Shown here piece after piece: positions 42,303-50,790 of a DNA stretch of 64,000 nucleotides. The translations under genes and the position numbers were made by a program. Each line of letters opens with the position of its first letter. The first letter of the stretch is position 1. Origin of the DNA: UBA2377 sp964429385. GTDB taxonomy: Bacteria > Verrucomicrobiota > Verrucomicrobiia > Opitutales > Opitutaceae. The notes under the pieces are model-generated. The model was given only the letters and a program-made list of their open reading frames with translations. It was not told the origin of the DNA and did not search any database. Location: contig CAYSBR010000002.1 in NCBI GenBank assembly GCA_964429385.1, positions 1 through 64,000 of the forward strand. Reading direction: 5' to 3'.

Positions 42303-44837
42303 ATGACCCAAAATCGCATCCGCATCATCAAAGTAGGCGTGCTGGTTGTCGCCCTTGTTCTGCTGGTGATGGTGGTTTTGTCCCATCGGACGCTTACTTC
42401 TTTTGGTGAGGCCAGCGAGCGGGTGCTGGCGACCCACGAAGTGAGGGATGCACTGGAGGAAGTGCTCGCACAATTGCGTGATATGGAAACCGGTTCACGC
42501 GGCTTTCTCCTGACGGGCAACGAGCGGTTTTTGGAACCCTATGCGCAGGGGCGTGAGACCATCAAGCAGGGCCTGGCGCGGTTGCGCGAGCTCATGCGGG
42601 ATGAACCGGGCCAAAACCTCCGGTTGGAACGGCTCGAATCCCTGGTTGCCCGAAAGCTCGCGACGATGGAGGAGGGGATTGATTTGCGCCGGCAGACGGG
42701 CATTGAGGCGGCGGCGGCCTACGTGGCGACGACCGGGGGCAAACAGGCCATGGATGAGATCCGCGAAGTGGTGACAGGCATGAGGGCGGAGCAGGACCAA
42801 GCCCTGGATATCTGGTTGGAGGCGGCGCGGAAGGACGGCCGCTGGACGGTGGCGGCCTTGGTGGTGGGGCTGGCGATGGACGGGTTGCTGATACTCAGCA
42901 TCATTATTCTCATCCGTCAGGACTGGCGGGCCCGCGACGAAGCCGCCCAGGCCATCCAACGACAAGCCGGGGAGATTCATGATCTCTACAATCACGCACC
43001 CTGCGGTTACCACTCGTTGGATGCGAACGGGGTGTTTGTGTCCGTCAACGATACCGAGCTGCGGTGGCTGGGTCATACCCGGGAGGAGCTGATCGGACGG
43101 CGGAAATTTTCCGACCTGCTCACCACGGAGAGCCGGGCTCTTTTTGCGGAGAATTTCCCGCGTTTCAAACGGCAGGGAGCAATTTCGGACCTGGAGTATG
43201 AACTGGTCTGCAAGGACGGCACCACGCTGCCGGTGGTGCTCAACGCCGTGGCGGTTTACGATGAGACCGGGTGTTATGTGTCGAGCCGGTCCACTTTGTT
43301 CGACAACACGGATCGCAAACGAATCGAGAAGCTGGGCCAGCAGGCCCGCCTCCATGCGGAGAGCATTGTTGAGAGCGTGCGCGAGCCGCTCGTCATCCTC
43401 ACGAATGAATTGCGCATCAACCGGGCCAACCGGGCCTTTTACACCACTTTCCAGACCACACCCGCGGATATCGAGGGATGTTGTTTCCGCGAGCTGGCCG
43501 GCGGAGCGTGGAACCAGCCTCAGCTGCTGGAGAAACTGGAGCGCGTCATCCCCCAGGCTACGCCGTTTGACGATTACGAAATGACGGCGGACTTTCCCGG
43601 TGTGGGCCGGAAAGTGCTCCGGCTCAATGCCCGCAAGCTCTACCGCCCGGGCAACCACACCACGATGCTGCTGCTTGCGCTGGAAGACGTCACCCGGCGC
43701 CGCCAGGCGGAAGCCGAGCTCGACCGCTTCTTCACCCTGTCGCTCGACTTCCTTTGCATCTCCAGCGTGGACGGCTATTTCAAGCGCGTCAGTCCCGCGG
43801 TTTCCGATATTCTGGGTTGGAGCGTGGAGGAGTTTCTGGCCCGGCCTTACATGGAGCACGTCCATCCCGAGGATCATGAAGCCACGCGGCAGGAGGTGGA
43901 AAAGCAGGTGCGTTCCGGCTGCAAGGTCCTGAGCTTTGAGAACCGCTACCGGCACAAGGACGGATCCTGGCGTATCCTTTCGTGGCGCTCGGTGCCGCAG
44001 CCGGGCGGGTTGATGTATGCCACGGCCCGCGATGTGACGGAACGGCGGGAAGCCGAGGCGCGGATCCGGCAGCTCAACACCGAGCTGCGGCAGCATTCCG
44101 CCCAGCTCACCGCTGCGAACAAGGAGCTGGAATCCTTTTCCTACTCCGTTTCCCACGACTTGCGCGCGCCGTTGCGGCACATTGATGGTTTTGCCCAGCT
44201 GCTCCAGAAAAACGCGGGAGACCGGCTCGATGAGACCGGGCGCCGCCACCTTGGGGTGATCAGCAGTTCGGCGAAAAATCTTGGGCTGTTGATCGACGAG
44301 CTGTTGCAGTTCAGCCGCATGGGGCGGGCCGAGTTGAGACATATGCAGCTGGATATGCGGACGCTGGTGGAGGAAGTGGCATCCGTCCTGCAGGGAGAGC
44401 CGCAGGAGCGTAAGATCGAGTGGCGCATCCATGCTCTCCCCGTGGTGGAGGCCGATCCGGCGATGCTCCGGCAGGTTTGGATGAACCTGCTCGGCAATGC
44501 CGTGAAATACTCCCGTCATCAGCCGGAAACCTGTATCGAGGTCAGCCACCGGCTGGATGGCCAGGATGGGCATGTCTTCAGCGTGCGCGACAACGGCGCG
44601 GGCTTCGACATGCGTTACGTGGGCAAGCTCTTCGGGGTTTTCCAGCGCCTGCATGGTCCGAGCGAGTTCGAAGGCACCGGGATCGGTCTCGCCAACGTGC
44701 AGCGCATTGTTCTCCGCCATGGCGGCCGCGTCTGGGCGGAAGGTGCGATTGGCCATGGCGCCACGTTCTATTTTTCCCTGCCACTGCACGATCCGGCTTC
44801 CATTGCCGGGGCCCCTGCTCCCCAAAACCATGAATGA
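42303..44837 (+). CDS. CHASE3/PAS sensor histidine kinase
   Basis: An 844-aa membrane kinase. An N-terminal helix (about 9-27) and a second at about 183-202 enclose a CHASE3 periplasmic domain (VRDALEEVLAQLRDMETGSRGFLLTGNERFL). Three PAS units follow: about 218-330, a weaker one at 350-465 and a third at 475-595 with PAC end YRHKDGSWRILSWRS. The HisKA box SYSVSHDLRAPLRHIDGF has H618, and the ATPase shows MNLLGNAVKYS, DNGAGFDM and GTGIGLANVQRIV. This layout matches phytochrome-like kinases without the chromophore part. It overlaps the next receiver gene by 8 nt. Confidence 0.92.
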   Translation: MTQNRIRIIKVGVLVVALVLLVMVVLSHRTLTSFGEASERVLATHEVRDALEEVLAQLRDMETGSRGFLLTGNERFLEPYAQGRETIKQGLARLRELMRDEPGQNLRLERLESLVARKLATMEEGIDLRRQTGIEAAAAYVATTGGKQAMDEIREVVTGMRAEQDQALDIWLEAARKDGRWTVAALVVGLAMDGLLILSIIILIRQDWRARDEAAQAIQRQAGEIHDLYNHAPCGYHSLDANGVFVSVNDTELRWLGHTREELIGRRKFSDLLTTESRALFAENFPRFKRQGAISDLEYELVCKDGTTLPVVLNAVAVYDETGCYVSSRSTLFDNTDRKRIEKLGQQARLHAESIVESVREPLVILTNELRINRANRAFYTTFQTTPADIEGCCFRELAGGAWNQPQLLEKLERVIPQATPFDDYEMTADFPGVGRKVLRLNARKLYRPGNHTTMLLLALEDVTRRRQAEAELDRFFTLSLDFLCISSVDGYFKRVSPAVSDILGWSVEEFLARPYMEHVHPEDHEATRQEVEKQVRSGCKVLSFENRYRHKDGSWRILSWRSVPQPGGLMYATARDVTERREAEARIRQLNTELRQHSAQLTAANKELESFSYSVSHDLRAPLRHIDGFAQLLQKNAGDRLDETGRRHLGVISSSAKNLGLLIDELLQFSRMGRAELRHMQLDMRTLVEEVASVLQGEPQERKIEWRIHALPVVEADPAMLRQVWMNLLGNAVKYSRHQPETCIEVSHRLDGQDGHVFSVRDNGAGFDMRYVGKLFGVFQRLHGPSEFEGTGIGLANVQRIVLRHGGRVWAEGAIGHGATFYFSLPLHDPASIAGAPAPQNHE

Positions 44838-45285
44838 AATCCATAGTATCCTCTACGCGGAGGACAATCCGCACGATGTTGAGCTGACGCTCGCCGCCCT
44901 GGCCGAACACAATCTCGCCAACGAAGTCGTGGTTGTTCCGGATGGGGCGGAGGCGCTCGATTACCTCCACTGCCGCGGTCGCTATCGGGATCGTGTTCCC
45001 GGTAATCCTGCCTTGGTCCTGCTCGATCTGAAGATGCCGAAGGTGGACGGGTTGGGCGTGCTGCGGGCCATCAAGCAGGACGAGGCGTTGCGGGTCATTC
45101 CCATTGTCATGCTGACTTCATCGCGTGAAGAGCAGGACCTGCTCCGCAGTTACGAATTTGGCGTCAACGCCTACGTGGTCAAACCGGTGGACTTCCAAGG
45201 TTTCATCGATGCGGTCAAGCAGCTGGGCGTGTTCTGGGCCATGCTTAATCAGCCTCCGGTTGGCAGCGTCCGCCGCGACCCCTGA
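44830..45285 (+). CDS. Stand-alone CheY-like response regulator (Rcp1 type)
   Basis: A 151-aa single receiver domain from the ATG overlapping the upstream kinase stop by 8 nt. It has ILYAEDNPHDVELTLAAL, phosphoacceptor D66 in LVLLDLKMPKVDG, MLTSSREEQD and KPVDF. The HNLANEVVVVPDGAEALDYL insertion is typical of Rcp1-like receivers paired with phytochrome-type kinases. It has no output domain; it probably relays phosphate, perhaps to the hybrid kinase encoded next. Confidence 0.93.
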   Translation: MNEIHSILYAEDNPHDVELTLAALAEHNLANEVVVVPDGAEALDYLHCRGRYRDRVPGNPALVLLDLKMPKVDGLGVLRAIKQDEALRVIPIVMLTSSREEQDLLRSYEFGVNAYVVKPVDFQGFIDAVKQLGVFWAMLNQPPVGSVRRDP

Positions 45286-45313
45286 GGCCAATCTGTAAAT
45301 CCATTTCGTTGTC

Positions 45314-47251
45314 ATGTTGCAGCCCGCCACCTCCGGCAGTTTCCCAAAAATCCTGCACCTCGAGGACAATCCGGCCGATGCCGAGCTCATTCATCTCCAG
45401 CTGAGGGATGAGTGGCCCGGGTGCTCCATCCTCCGGGTCACCCGCCGGGAGGAGTTCGAGACGGCGCTGCGGCAGGAGGCGTTCGATCTCATCCTGTCCG
45501 ACTTTTCCCTGCCGGCCTTCAACGGGCTGGAAGCGCTGACTTTGGCGCAAAAAACCGGGAGCGCCGCCCCGTTTGTCTTTCTGTCCGGTACCATCGGCGA
45601 GGACAATGCGGTGGAAGCGTTGAAGTGCGGCGCGGCGGATTACATCATCAAAGACCGCCCGGCCCGGCTCATCTCCGCGATCCGGCAGGCCCTGGCCCGC
45701 ATGGAGGAGACCGAGCGCCGCCACCGTTCAGAAGAGCAACTGCGCGAACAGGCCATGCTGCTCGACAAGGCGCGCGATGCCATCATCGCCACCGACCTCG
45801 ACCATCGCATCACTTACTGGAACGTCAGCGCCGAGCGGATCTACGGGTGGGCGGCGGCTGAGGTGCTTGGCTCCAGGCTGGAGGAGCTGCAGCTTCATGT
45901 GGAGCCCGAGCGATTCGCCGCCGCCCTTCGCACTTTGGAAGTGGCGGATGAGTGGCGGGGCGAACTCCGGCTCCAGATCCGTGACGGTTCGATCATCCAG
46001 GTGGAGGGCAGCTGGAGTCTGGTGCGCGACGCCGCCGGCCGGCCGCGCTCCGTCCTTTTCATCGACTCGGATGTGACGGAGCGAAAGAAACTGGAGGCCC
46101 AGCTATTGCGCACAGAGCGGCTCGACAGCATCGGCATGCTGGCCGGCGGAGTCGCCCACGATCTCAACAACGCGCTCGCGCCGGTGTTGATGGCGGCGGA
46201 GCTCCTGCGCATGCGCCTGTCCGGCCCGGATCTGCGTCTCGTGGACAACATTGAGACCAGCGCCCGCCATGGGGCGGCATTGGTGCAGCAGTTACTGGCC
46301 TTCGCGCGCGGCACCGAGGGGCAGCATACGGAGCTGGATGTGGTCGAGTTGATTCATGACGTCGGCAAATTACTCCGCTCCACCTTCTCCCGCTCCATCG
46401 ATCTGGAGGTGGTGACGCCGGCAACCCTGTGGAAAGTCTGCGCGGATACGACCAAGCTGAAGCAGGCGCTGGTCAACCTCAGCCTCAATGCCCGCGACGC
46501 CATGCCCCAAGGCGGGCGTATCGAAATCTCCGCGGAAAATACCCTGGTGCCGGAGACGCTCGCGCGTCTGCATCCCGGCGCGGAGTCGGGGCCGCATGTG
46601 CGCGTGGTCGTGAGGGATAATGGCAGCGGCATTCCTCCCGGTGTTTTGGACAAGATATTCGACCCCTTCTTTACGACGAAGCCCGCCGGCAAGGGCACGG
46701 GGCTGGGGTTGTCCATGGTGGCTGGCATCGTCAAAAACCACCGGGGCTTTTTCAACGTCGAGACCCAGTTGGGGCGGGGCTCCATGTTCGAGCTGTATTT
46801 CCCGGCCGGCCCCAAGGTGGCGCAGGAATCGGGTGATCGTGCCGACTTTGCGACGGCGGCCGGCTGCGGAGAGAAAATTCTGCTGATTGATGACGATCCG
46901 GCGGTCCGGGATACTTTCCAGCTCCTGCTGGAAAAGGCCGGCTACCGGGTGTCTGTGGCCGCGGGCGGGGACTCCGGACTGGACGCTTATGATCGCGGTT
47001 CGCAAGCCTTTGCCGTCGTGATCACCGACATGATGATGCCGGGGATGCGCGGTGCCGAAGTGATCACCGCCTTGCGATCGCGCAACCCGCAACAGCCGAT
47101 TCTGGCCATCAGCGGTTTTCTAAAGGTGGGCGATATGGAATCGTTGCGCCGGCTGACGCCGTCGGTGGAATTCCTGTCCAAGCCGATCCCGGCCGAGACC
47201 CTGCTCGTCACATTGAAGCGTCTCGTGGGAACCGGGGCCGGTCGTTCCTAA
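45314..47251 (+). CDS. Hybrid histidine kinase: REC-PAS-HisKA-HATPase-REC
   Basis: A 645-aa soluble hybrid. The N-terminal receiver (8-125) has HLEDNPADAEL and D63 in LILSDFSLPAFNG. A PAS domain (about 145-255) is followed by the HisKA box GGVAHDLNNALAPVLMA with H282, a HATPase domain with LVNLSLNARDAMPQGG, DNGSGIPP and GTGLGLSMVAGIV, and a C-terminal receiver (about 515-640) with LLIDDDPAVRD and D572 in VVITDMMMPGMRG. Nothing marks a DNA-binding output. It is 28 bases downstream of the Rcp1-type gene, making a three-gene phosphorelay operon with the CHASE3 kinase. Its last 4 bases overlap the convergent PatB-type gene. Confidence 0.93.
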   Translation: MLQPATSGSFPKILHLEDNPADAELIHLQLRDEWPGCSILRVTRREEFETALRQEAFDLILSDFSLPAFNGLEALTLAQKTGSAAPFVFLSGTIGEDNAVEALKCGAADYIIKDRPARLISAIRQALARMEETERRHRSEEQLREQAMLLDKARDAIIATDLDHRITYWNVSAERIYGWAAAEVLGSRLEELQLHVEPERFAAALRTLEVADEWRGELRLQIRDGSIIQVEGSWSLVRDAAGRPRSVLFIDSDVTERKKLEAQLLRTERLDSIGMLAGGVAHDLNNALAPVLMAAELLRMRLSGPDLRLVDNIETSARHGAALVQQLLAFARGTEGQHTELDVVELIHDVGKLLRSTFSRSIDLEVVTPATLWKVCADTTKLKQALVNLSLNARDAMPQGGRIEISAENTLVPETLARLHPGAESGPHVRVVVRDNGSGIPPGVLDKIFDPFFTTKPAGKGTGLGLSMVAGIVKNHRGFFNVETQLGRGSMFELYFPAGPKVAQESGDRADFATAAGCGEKILLIDDDPAVRDTFQLLLEKAGYRVSVAAGGDSGLDAYDRGSQAFAVVITDMMMPGMRGAEVITALRSRNPQQPILAISGFLKVGDMESLRRLTPSVEFLSKPIPAETLLVTLKRLVGTGAGRS

Positions 47252-48402
47252 AGTGAGCGGACGGCTTTTTGCAGCCGGTGCAGCCCTTCGATCAGGGTGG
47301 CGCGAGGACAGCCGAAATTGAGGCGCACATGCGTTCCCTTCGGCGAACCGAAGAAAGCGCCTTCGCTCAGGCCGACGCCGTGCTGTTCAAAGTGTTCGAC
47401 GGGATCGGCGAGCCCAAGGGCGGAGACGTTGAGCCAGGCGAGATAGGTGGCTTCGATTGGAGCCTCGATCGTCACGCCGGGTAGCTCGCGGGTGACGAAA
47501 TCGGCGATGTGATCACGGTTGCCGCGCAGATGGGTGATCAAGGCCTGCCGCCAGGGCTCGCAATCCCGGTAGGCGGCCTCGCAGGCGGCAAAGCCGAGCG
47601 CCGTCACCTCGGCCACGACCCCGGCGGTGGCGCGGACGAATTGCGCGCGCAGCTGCGGGTCGGGAATGATGGCCAGGGAGGTGCCGAGCCCGGGGACGTT
47701 GTAGGTTTTGCTCGGGGCCATCAGGGTGATCGTGCGCCGGGCGATTTCACCGGCCAGGGAGCCGGTGGAGATATGCTTCAGCGCGGGTTCCAGCACGAGG
47801 TCGCAGTGGATTTCATCGCTGCAGAGCACGAGGTTGTGCCGCAGGCAGAATTCGCCGAGACGCACCAGTTCATCTTGCCGCCAGACGCGGGCGATCGGGT
47901 TGTGCGGGTTGCAAAGATAGAAGAGCTTGGTGCGCGGGGTGACGGCGCGCTCCAGCGCCTCCCAATCAATCACCCACCGGCCTTGCTCCAGCGCGAAGGG
48001 CACGGAGGTGGAGAGGCGCGCACTGTTCTTCGGCGCACTGATGAACGGTGGATAGACCGGTGTGAGCGTGAGCACTTCATCCCCCGGAGCGGCGAAGGCT
48101 TGCGCGGTGATGTTGAGCCCGACGACAAGCCCCGGCAGCCACACGATCCAGGCCGGATCAATCCGCCAATTGTGGTGCGTCTCCAGCGCGGCGACGACAG
48201 CGTCCACCGTGGACTTCACCGGCCGGGCGTAGCCGAAGATGCCGTGATCCACCCGCCGGTGCAGTGCCTCGATGATGGCGGGCGGGGATTTGAAATCCAT
48301 GTCGGCCACCCACATGGGCAGGATATCACGGCCGGCGTATTTCTGCCATTTCTGGGAATCGGTGCCACTGCGCCCGGGGACGGTGTCGAAATCAAAGCTC
48401 AT
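47248..48402 (-). CDS. PatB/MalY-type pyridoxal-phosphate C-S lyase (putative cystathionine beta-lyase)
   Basis: A 384-aa fold-type I PLP enzyme. The start MSFDFDTVPGRSGTDSQKW is chosen because PatB/MalY proteins begin with this F-D-x-x-x-x-R-x-x-T-x-S-x-K-W motif; the 60 residues upstream in frame have no such support. Key blocks are ILPMWVADMDFKSPPAI, LFYLCNPHNPIARVW, CSDEIHCDLVL and the PLP lysine in LMAPSKTYNVPGL. It splits cystathionine or related thioethers to ammonia, pyruvate and a thiol; MalY members also regulate by protein contact. It is divergent from a small hypothetical gene with 124 bp between. Confidence 0.92.
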   Translation of the reverse strand: MSFDFDTVPGRSGTDSQKWQKYAGRDILPMWVADMDFKSPPAIIEALHRRVDHGIFGYARPVKSTVDAVVAALETHHNWRIDPAWIVWLPGLVVGLNITAQAFAAPGDEVLTLTPVYPPFISAPKNSARLSTSVPFALEQGRWVIDWEALERAVTPRTKLFYLCNPHNPIARVWRQDELVRLGEFCLRHNLVLCSDEIHCDLVLEPALKHISTGSLAGEIARRTITLMAPSKTYNVPGLGTSLAIIPDPQLRAQFVRATAGVVAEVTALGFAACEAAYRDCEPWRQALITHLRGNRDHIADFVTRELPGVTIEAPIEATYLAWLNVSALGLADPVEHFEQHGVGLSEGAFFGSPKGTHVRLNFGCPRATLIEGLHRLQKAVRSL

Positions 48403-48526
48403 GGGAGGGTTGGCACCCAACCACGGAATCCCGGCCGGAGCACGGATTTTTTCCGACATAACCGGGAGGAGGGTTGAGACACCGGCTGCGTTGACCTGAG
48501 CGAAGGCGGGCTGGTAATTCAGGCCC

Positions 48527-48868
48527 ATGCAAATCGGTTCGCTCGTCGTTTGTCTGGATGACGTATTCCCGGAATGGGCCAAAAAAATCTACACGGCCCT
48601 GCCCGTGAAGGGTGAGGTTTATACGGTCCGCGAAATGGCTCCCGGCCGGGGCGTGCCGTTTGTGGTCGAGAATGGTAAGATCGTACCCAATGGGGGCGGG
48701 GACAAGAGCCCTGAAATCCACTTGCTTCTCGAAGAGCTGAAAAACCCGCCGGACCCCTTCTGTGCCGGGCGTGAGCTGGGCTTCAAAGCCGAGCGCTTTG
48801 CCCCCATCGAATTTGCGGAGGCGGAGACCGCGGCGGAGGCCGAAGTCAGTGCCGAATCCGGTTACTGA
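48527..48868 (+). CDS. Small acidic protein of unknown function
   Basis: A 113-aa protein with a first strand-rich part (MQIGSLVVCLDDVFP, LPVKGEVYTVREM) and a segment LLLEELKNPPDPFCAGRELGFKAERFAPIE that recalls short proteins of about 80-110 aa seen in many Bacteroidetes and phage genomes ending in G-x-x-x-x-R-F-x-P. The C-terminal tail is Ala/Glu-rich. No function is known to me. It is followed by a 249-bp gap before the Hsp20 pair. Confidence 0.75.
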   Translation: MQIGSLVVCLDDVFPEWAKKIYTALPVKGEVYTVREMAPGRGVPFVVENGKIVPNGGGDKSPEIHLLLEELKNPPDPFCAGRELGFKAERFAPIEFAEAETAAEAEVSAESGY

Positions 48869-48972
48869 CCGTGGGCCAATGGCCTCGCTCCGGCGGGGTT
48901 TTGCCGAAGCAGGCTGGGGGCGAGCGGTGGCGCATCCTCTTGGGAAAATATTGCGCGGTGTGACGGCACAGG

Positions 48973-48991
48973 GCGGGTAAATATTACCCGC
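48973..48991. promoter_or_regulatory. GCGGGTAAATATTACCCGC palindrome upstream of the Hsp20 genes
   Basis: A perfect 8-bp inverted repeat around ATA. It lies 127 bases before the first Hsp20 start and about 54 bases before a TTATAT -10-like element (49034-49039), so centred near -64 of the likely start of transcription, a normal position for an activator. The reverse strand of it shares AATATTTACCC with the palindrome in the DUF11 promoter region. The remaining 48869-49117 interval shows no gene. Confidence 0.6.
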
Positions 48992-49117
48992 TCTCTGGAG
49001 CGACATCAGTGTAAATGGCCTTTTTTCAGTGGGTTATATCCTGTGCGACTCAGGCATCGGATATGCAAAGGAAGGAGCACTGAATCGTTCCAACCTTAAT
49101 TCAAAACCCATATCACC

Positions 49118-49564
49118 ATGACACTCGTTCGCTACAGCTATCCTTCTTATCGCAGTCCGGTTTATCGTGGCTTTTCCCGTTCGCCCTGGGCGGGGCTTGA
49201 AAGCGAAATCGACCGTCTCTTCACCTCGGCGTTTGCCGATCATGGATCGGCGACGGCTGATACGCGCTTCCCCGTTGATCTCTACGAGGACAAGGAAAAC
49301 ACCTACGTCCGCGCGGAGCTGCCGGGCGTGAATCGCGACGACATCCAGGTCGAGATCGTGGACGGCTACCTGACCGTCAATGCCACACGCAAGCCCAAGG
49401 AGGGCGGGCCGGAGCAAAGCTTCGCGCTCAATCGTTCGATCCATCTGCCCGACGAGGTGCAGGCCGACCGCATCAGTGCGGCCTACGAGAACGGCGTCCT
49501 CACCGTCATCCTGCCCAAGAAGGAAGCGGCCAAGCCGCGCAAGATCACCGTGGAGGTCAAGTAA
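49118..49564 (+). CDS. Hsp20/alpha-crystallin family small heat-shock protein
   Basis: A 148-aa chaperone. The N-terminal 45 residues are aromatic and Ser/Arg-rich (YPSYRSPVYRGFSRSPW), typical of the disordered oligomerisation arm. The alpha-crystallin domain covers about 50-140: FPVDLYEDKENTYVRAELPGVNRDDI, LTVNATRKPKEGG, SIHLPDEVQADRISAAYENGVLTVILPKKE with the conserved A-x-x-x-n-G-v-L block. The C-terminal KPRKITVEVK contains the I-x-V motif. It holds unfolding proteins for refolding. It shares its leader sequence with the next gene, and a palindrome lies upstream. Confidence 0.95.
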   Translation: MTLVRYSYPSYRSPVYRGFSRSPWAGLESEIDRLFTSAFADHGSATADTRFPVDLYEDKENTYVRAELPGVNRDDIQVEIVDGYLTVNATRKPKEGGPEQSFALNRSIHLPDEVQADRISAAYENGVLTVILPKKEAAKPRKITVEVK

Positions 49565-49612
49565 ACCACTGGCCGCCACATACCCTTAAATCCTCCAACC
49601 TAATTCATCATC

Positions 49613-50020
49613 ATGAGCATTCTTTCATCCCTGATTCCCTCATTCAACCGCGTGCCTGTGCGCCGCGACCAGACTGAGTCCACCCGCAGCCCGGGTCCCG
49701 TGCTGCGCCCGGCCTATGAGGTCAAAGAGACCGCCGAAGCCTACGGTCTCACGGTCCACCTGCCCGGCGTAGCCAAGGACGGTCTGGAGCTCACCGCCGA
49801 GGATGGGCTCTTCACCGTCCGGGGTACGCGGGCCTGGCAACGGCCCGAGGGCTGGACGGCGCTTTACCGCGAATCGGCGGACGGTGCCTACGAGCTGGCG
49901 CTCACCCACGACAATACCCTCGATGTGGAAAATATCCGCGCCGAGCTGAAGGACGGGGTGCTGAGCGTTACGCTGCCGAAAACCGAGGCGGTGAAACCCC
50001 GCAAGATCGCGGTGGCCTGA
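49613..50020 (+). CDS. Second Hsp20/alpha-crystallin family protein
   Basis: A 135-aa small heat-shock protein 48 bases downstream of the first. The alpha-crystallin domain runs from about 32 to 130: RPAYEVKETAEAYGLTVHLPGVAKDGLE, DGLFTVRGTRAW, YELALTHDNTLDVENIRAELKDGVLSVTLPKTE and the end KPRKIAVA with a degenerate I-x-V tail. It is more diverged than a simple duplicate (roughly one third identical by eye). The two probably form mixed or staged oligomers. It ends in a strong terminator, so the pair is a closed operon. Confidence 0.92.
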   Translation: MSILSSLIPSFNRVPVRRDQTESTRSPGPVLRPAYEVKETAEAYGLTVHLPGVAKDGLELTAEDGLFTVRGTRAWQRPEGWTALYRESADGAYELALTHDNTLDVENIRAELKDGVLSVTLPKTEAVKPRKIAVA

Positions 50021-50050
50021 TCCGCCGGGGAGTTTTCAGCTGGCGGTTTC

Positions 50051-50087
50051 AAGCCGGGGGGCACCGAAGTGCGCCCCGGCTTTTTTT
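50051..50087 (+). terminator. Rho-independent terminator after the Hsp20 pair
   Basis: AAGCCGGGGGGCAC and GTGCGCCCCGGCTT pair with one mismatch around a CGAA tetraloop, directly followed by a run of T residues, 30 bases after the second Hsp20 stop. Confidence 0.92.
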
Positions 50088-50137
50088 GTCGGTCAGATCA
50101 GACTCGCGGCGTTTTGTTTTCAGCCTAACGTGCCGGC

Positions 50138-50782
50138 ATGGAGCACGTTCCTGTCTCGGTTCCCGCCTTGTTGATGATCCTGTTTTTCATCGGCATGCCG
50201 ATCCTGCTTGTCCGGGCGGGGATCAAAAGTGTCCGGAGAATGCGGGAGAATTTCGCCCGGCTTGCCACCAATCTTCAGCTCCAGCTGGATCCGCCAGAGC
50301 CGCCGTCCGGCTGGTTTTCTGCCTTGCCCTCTGTGATTGGCCAACGGCGGGGCAAGCAGGTGCGCATCCACACGTATTCCACGGGCAGTGGCAAATCACG
50401 CCGCACCTGGACGGCGGCGGCGGTGACGCCCGCTATGACGGGCGGGTTGACGTTTTCTTTCACCCGTCAGGGGTTTGGTTCGAAGCTGGGCCAGCTGTTC
50501 GGGGCGAAGGAGATCACGGTGGGCAATCGCGAATTTGACGATGCCTGGTTCATTGCGACCAATGAACCGGACTTTCTGCGCGCCGCCCTGTTGCCGGAGT
50601 TGCAGCAGAAGTTCCGGCCATTCCGGGGTTCGTTTAAGCTGGAGAAGGGCGTGGTCACCTATGTGGAGCAGGGGAATCTTGTCGGTGACGAGCGCCGGCA
50701 TCGTTACGAGCTGGCGGTGGAATTGGCCTGTAATCTGGCGGACATCGCCGAGGTGCAGGCGCGGCATGCGGGGGCTCGCTGA
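50138..50782 (+). CDS. Membrane-anchored protein of unknown function
   Basis: A 214-aa protein with one N-terminal membrane helix (about 8-27; VPALLMILFFIGMPILLV) followed by a soluble part with beta strands and a charged C-terminal helix. Segments such as GGLTFSFTRQGFGSKLGQLFGAKEI and FDDAWFIATNEPDFLRAALLPELQQKF recur in proteins of unknown function that I associate with similar-length single-pass proteins, without a named family. It starts the 50-51 kb run with the DCC protein; the gap to that gene is 8 bases. Confidence 0.75.
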   Translation: MEHVPVSVPALLMILFFIGMPILLVRAGIKSVRRMRENFARLATNLQLQLDPPEPPSGWFSALPSVIGQRRGKQVRIHTYSTGSGKSRRTWTAAAVTPAMTGGLTFSFTRQGFGSKLGQLFGAKEITVGNREFDDAWFIATNEPDFLRAALLPELQQKFRPFRGSFKLEKGVVTYVEQGNLVGDERRHRYELAVELACNLADIAEVQARHAGAR

Positions 50783-50790
50783 GTCGCGCC

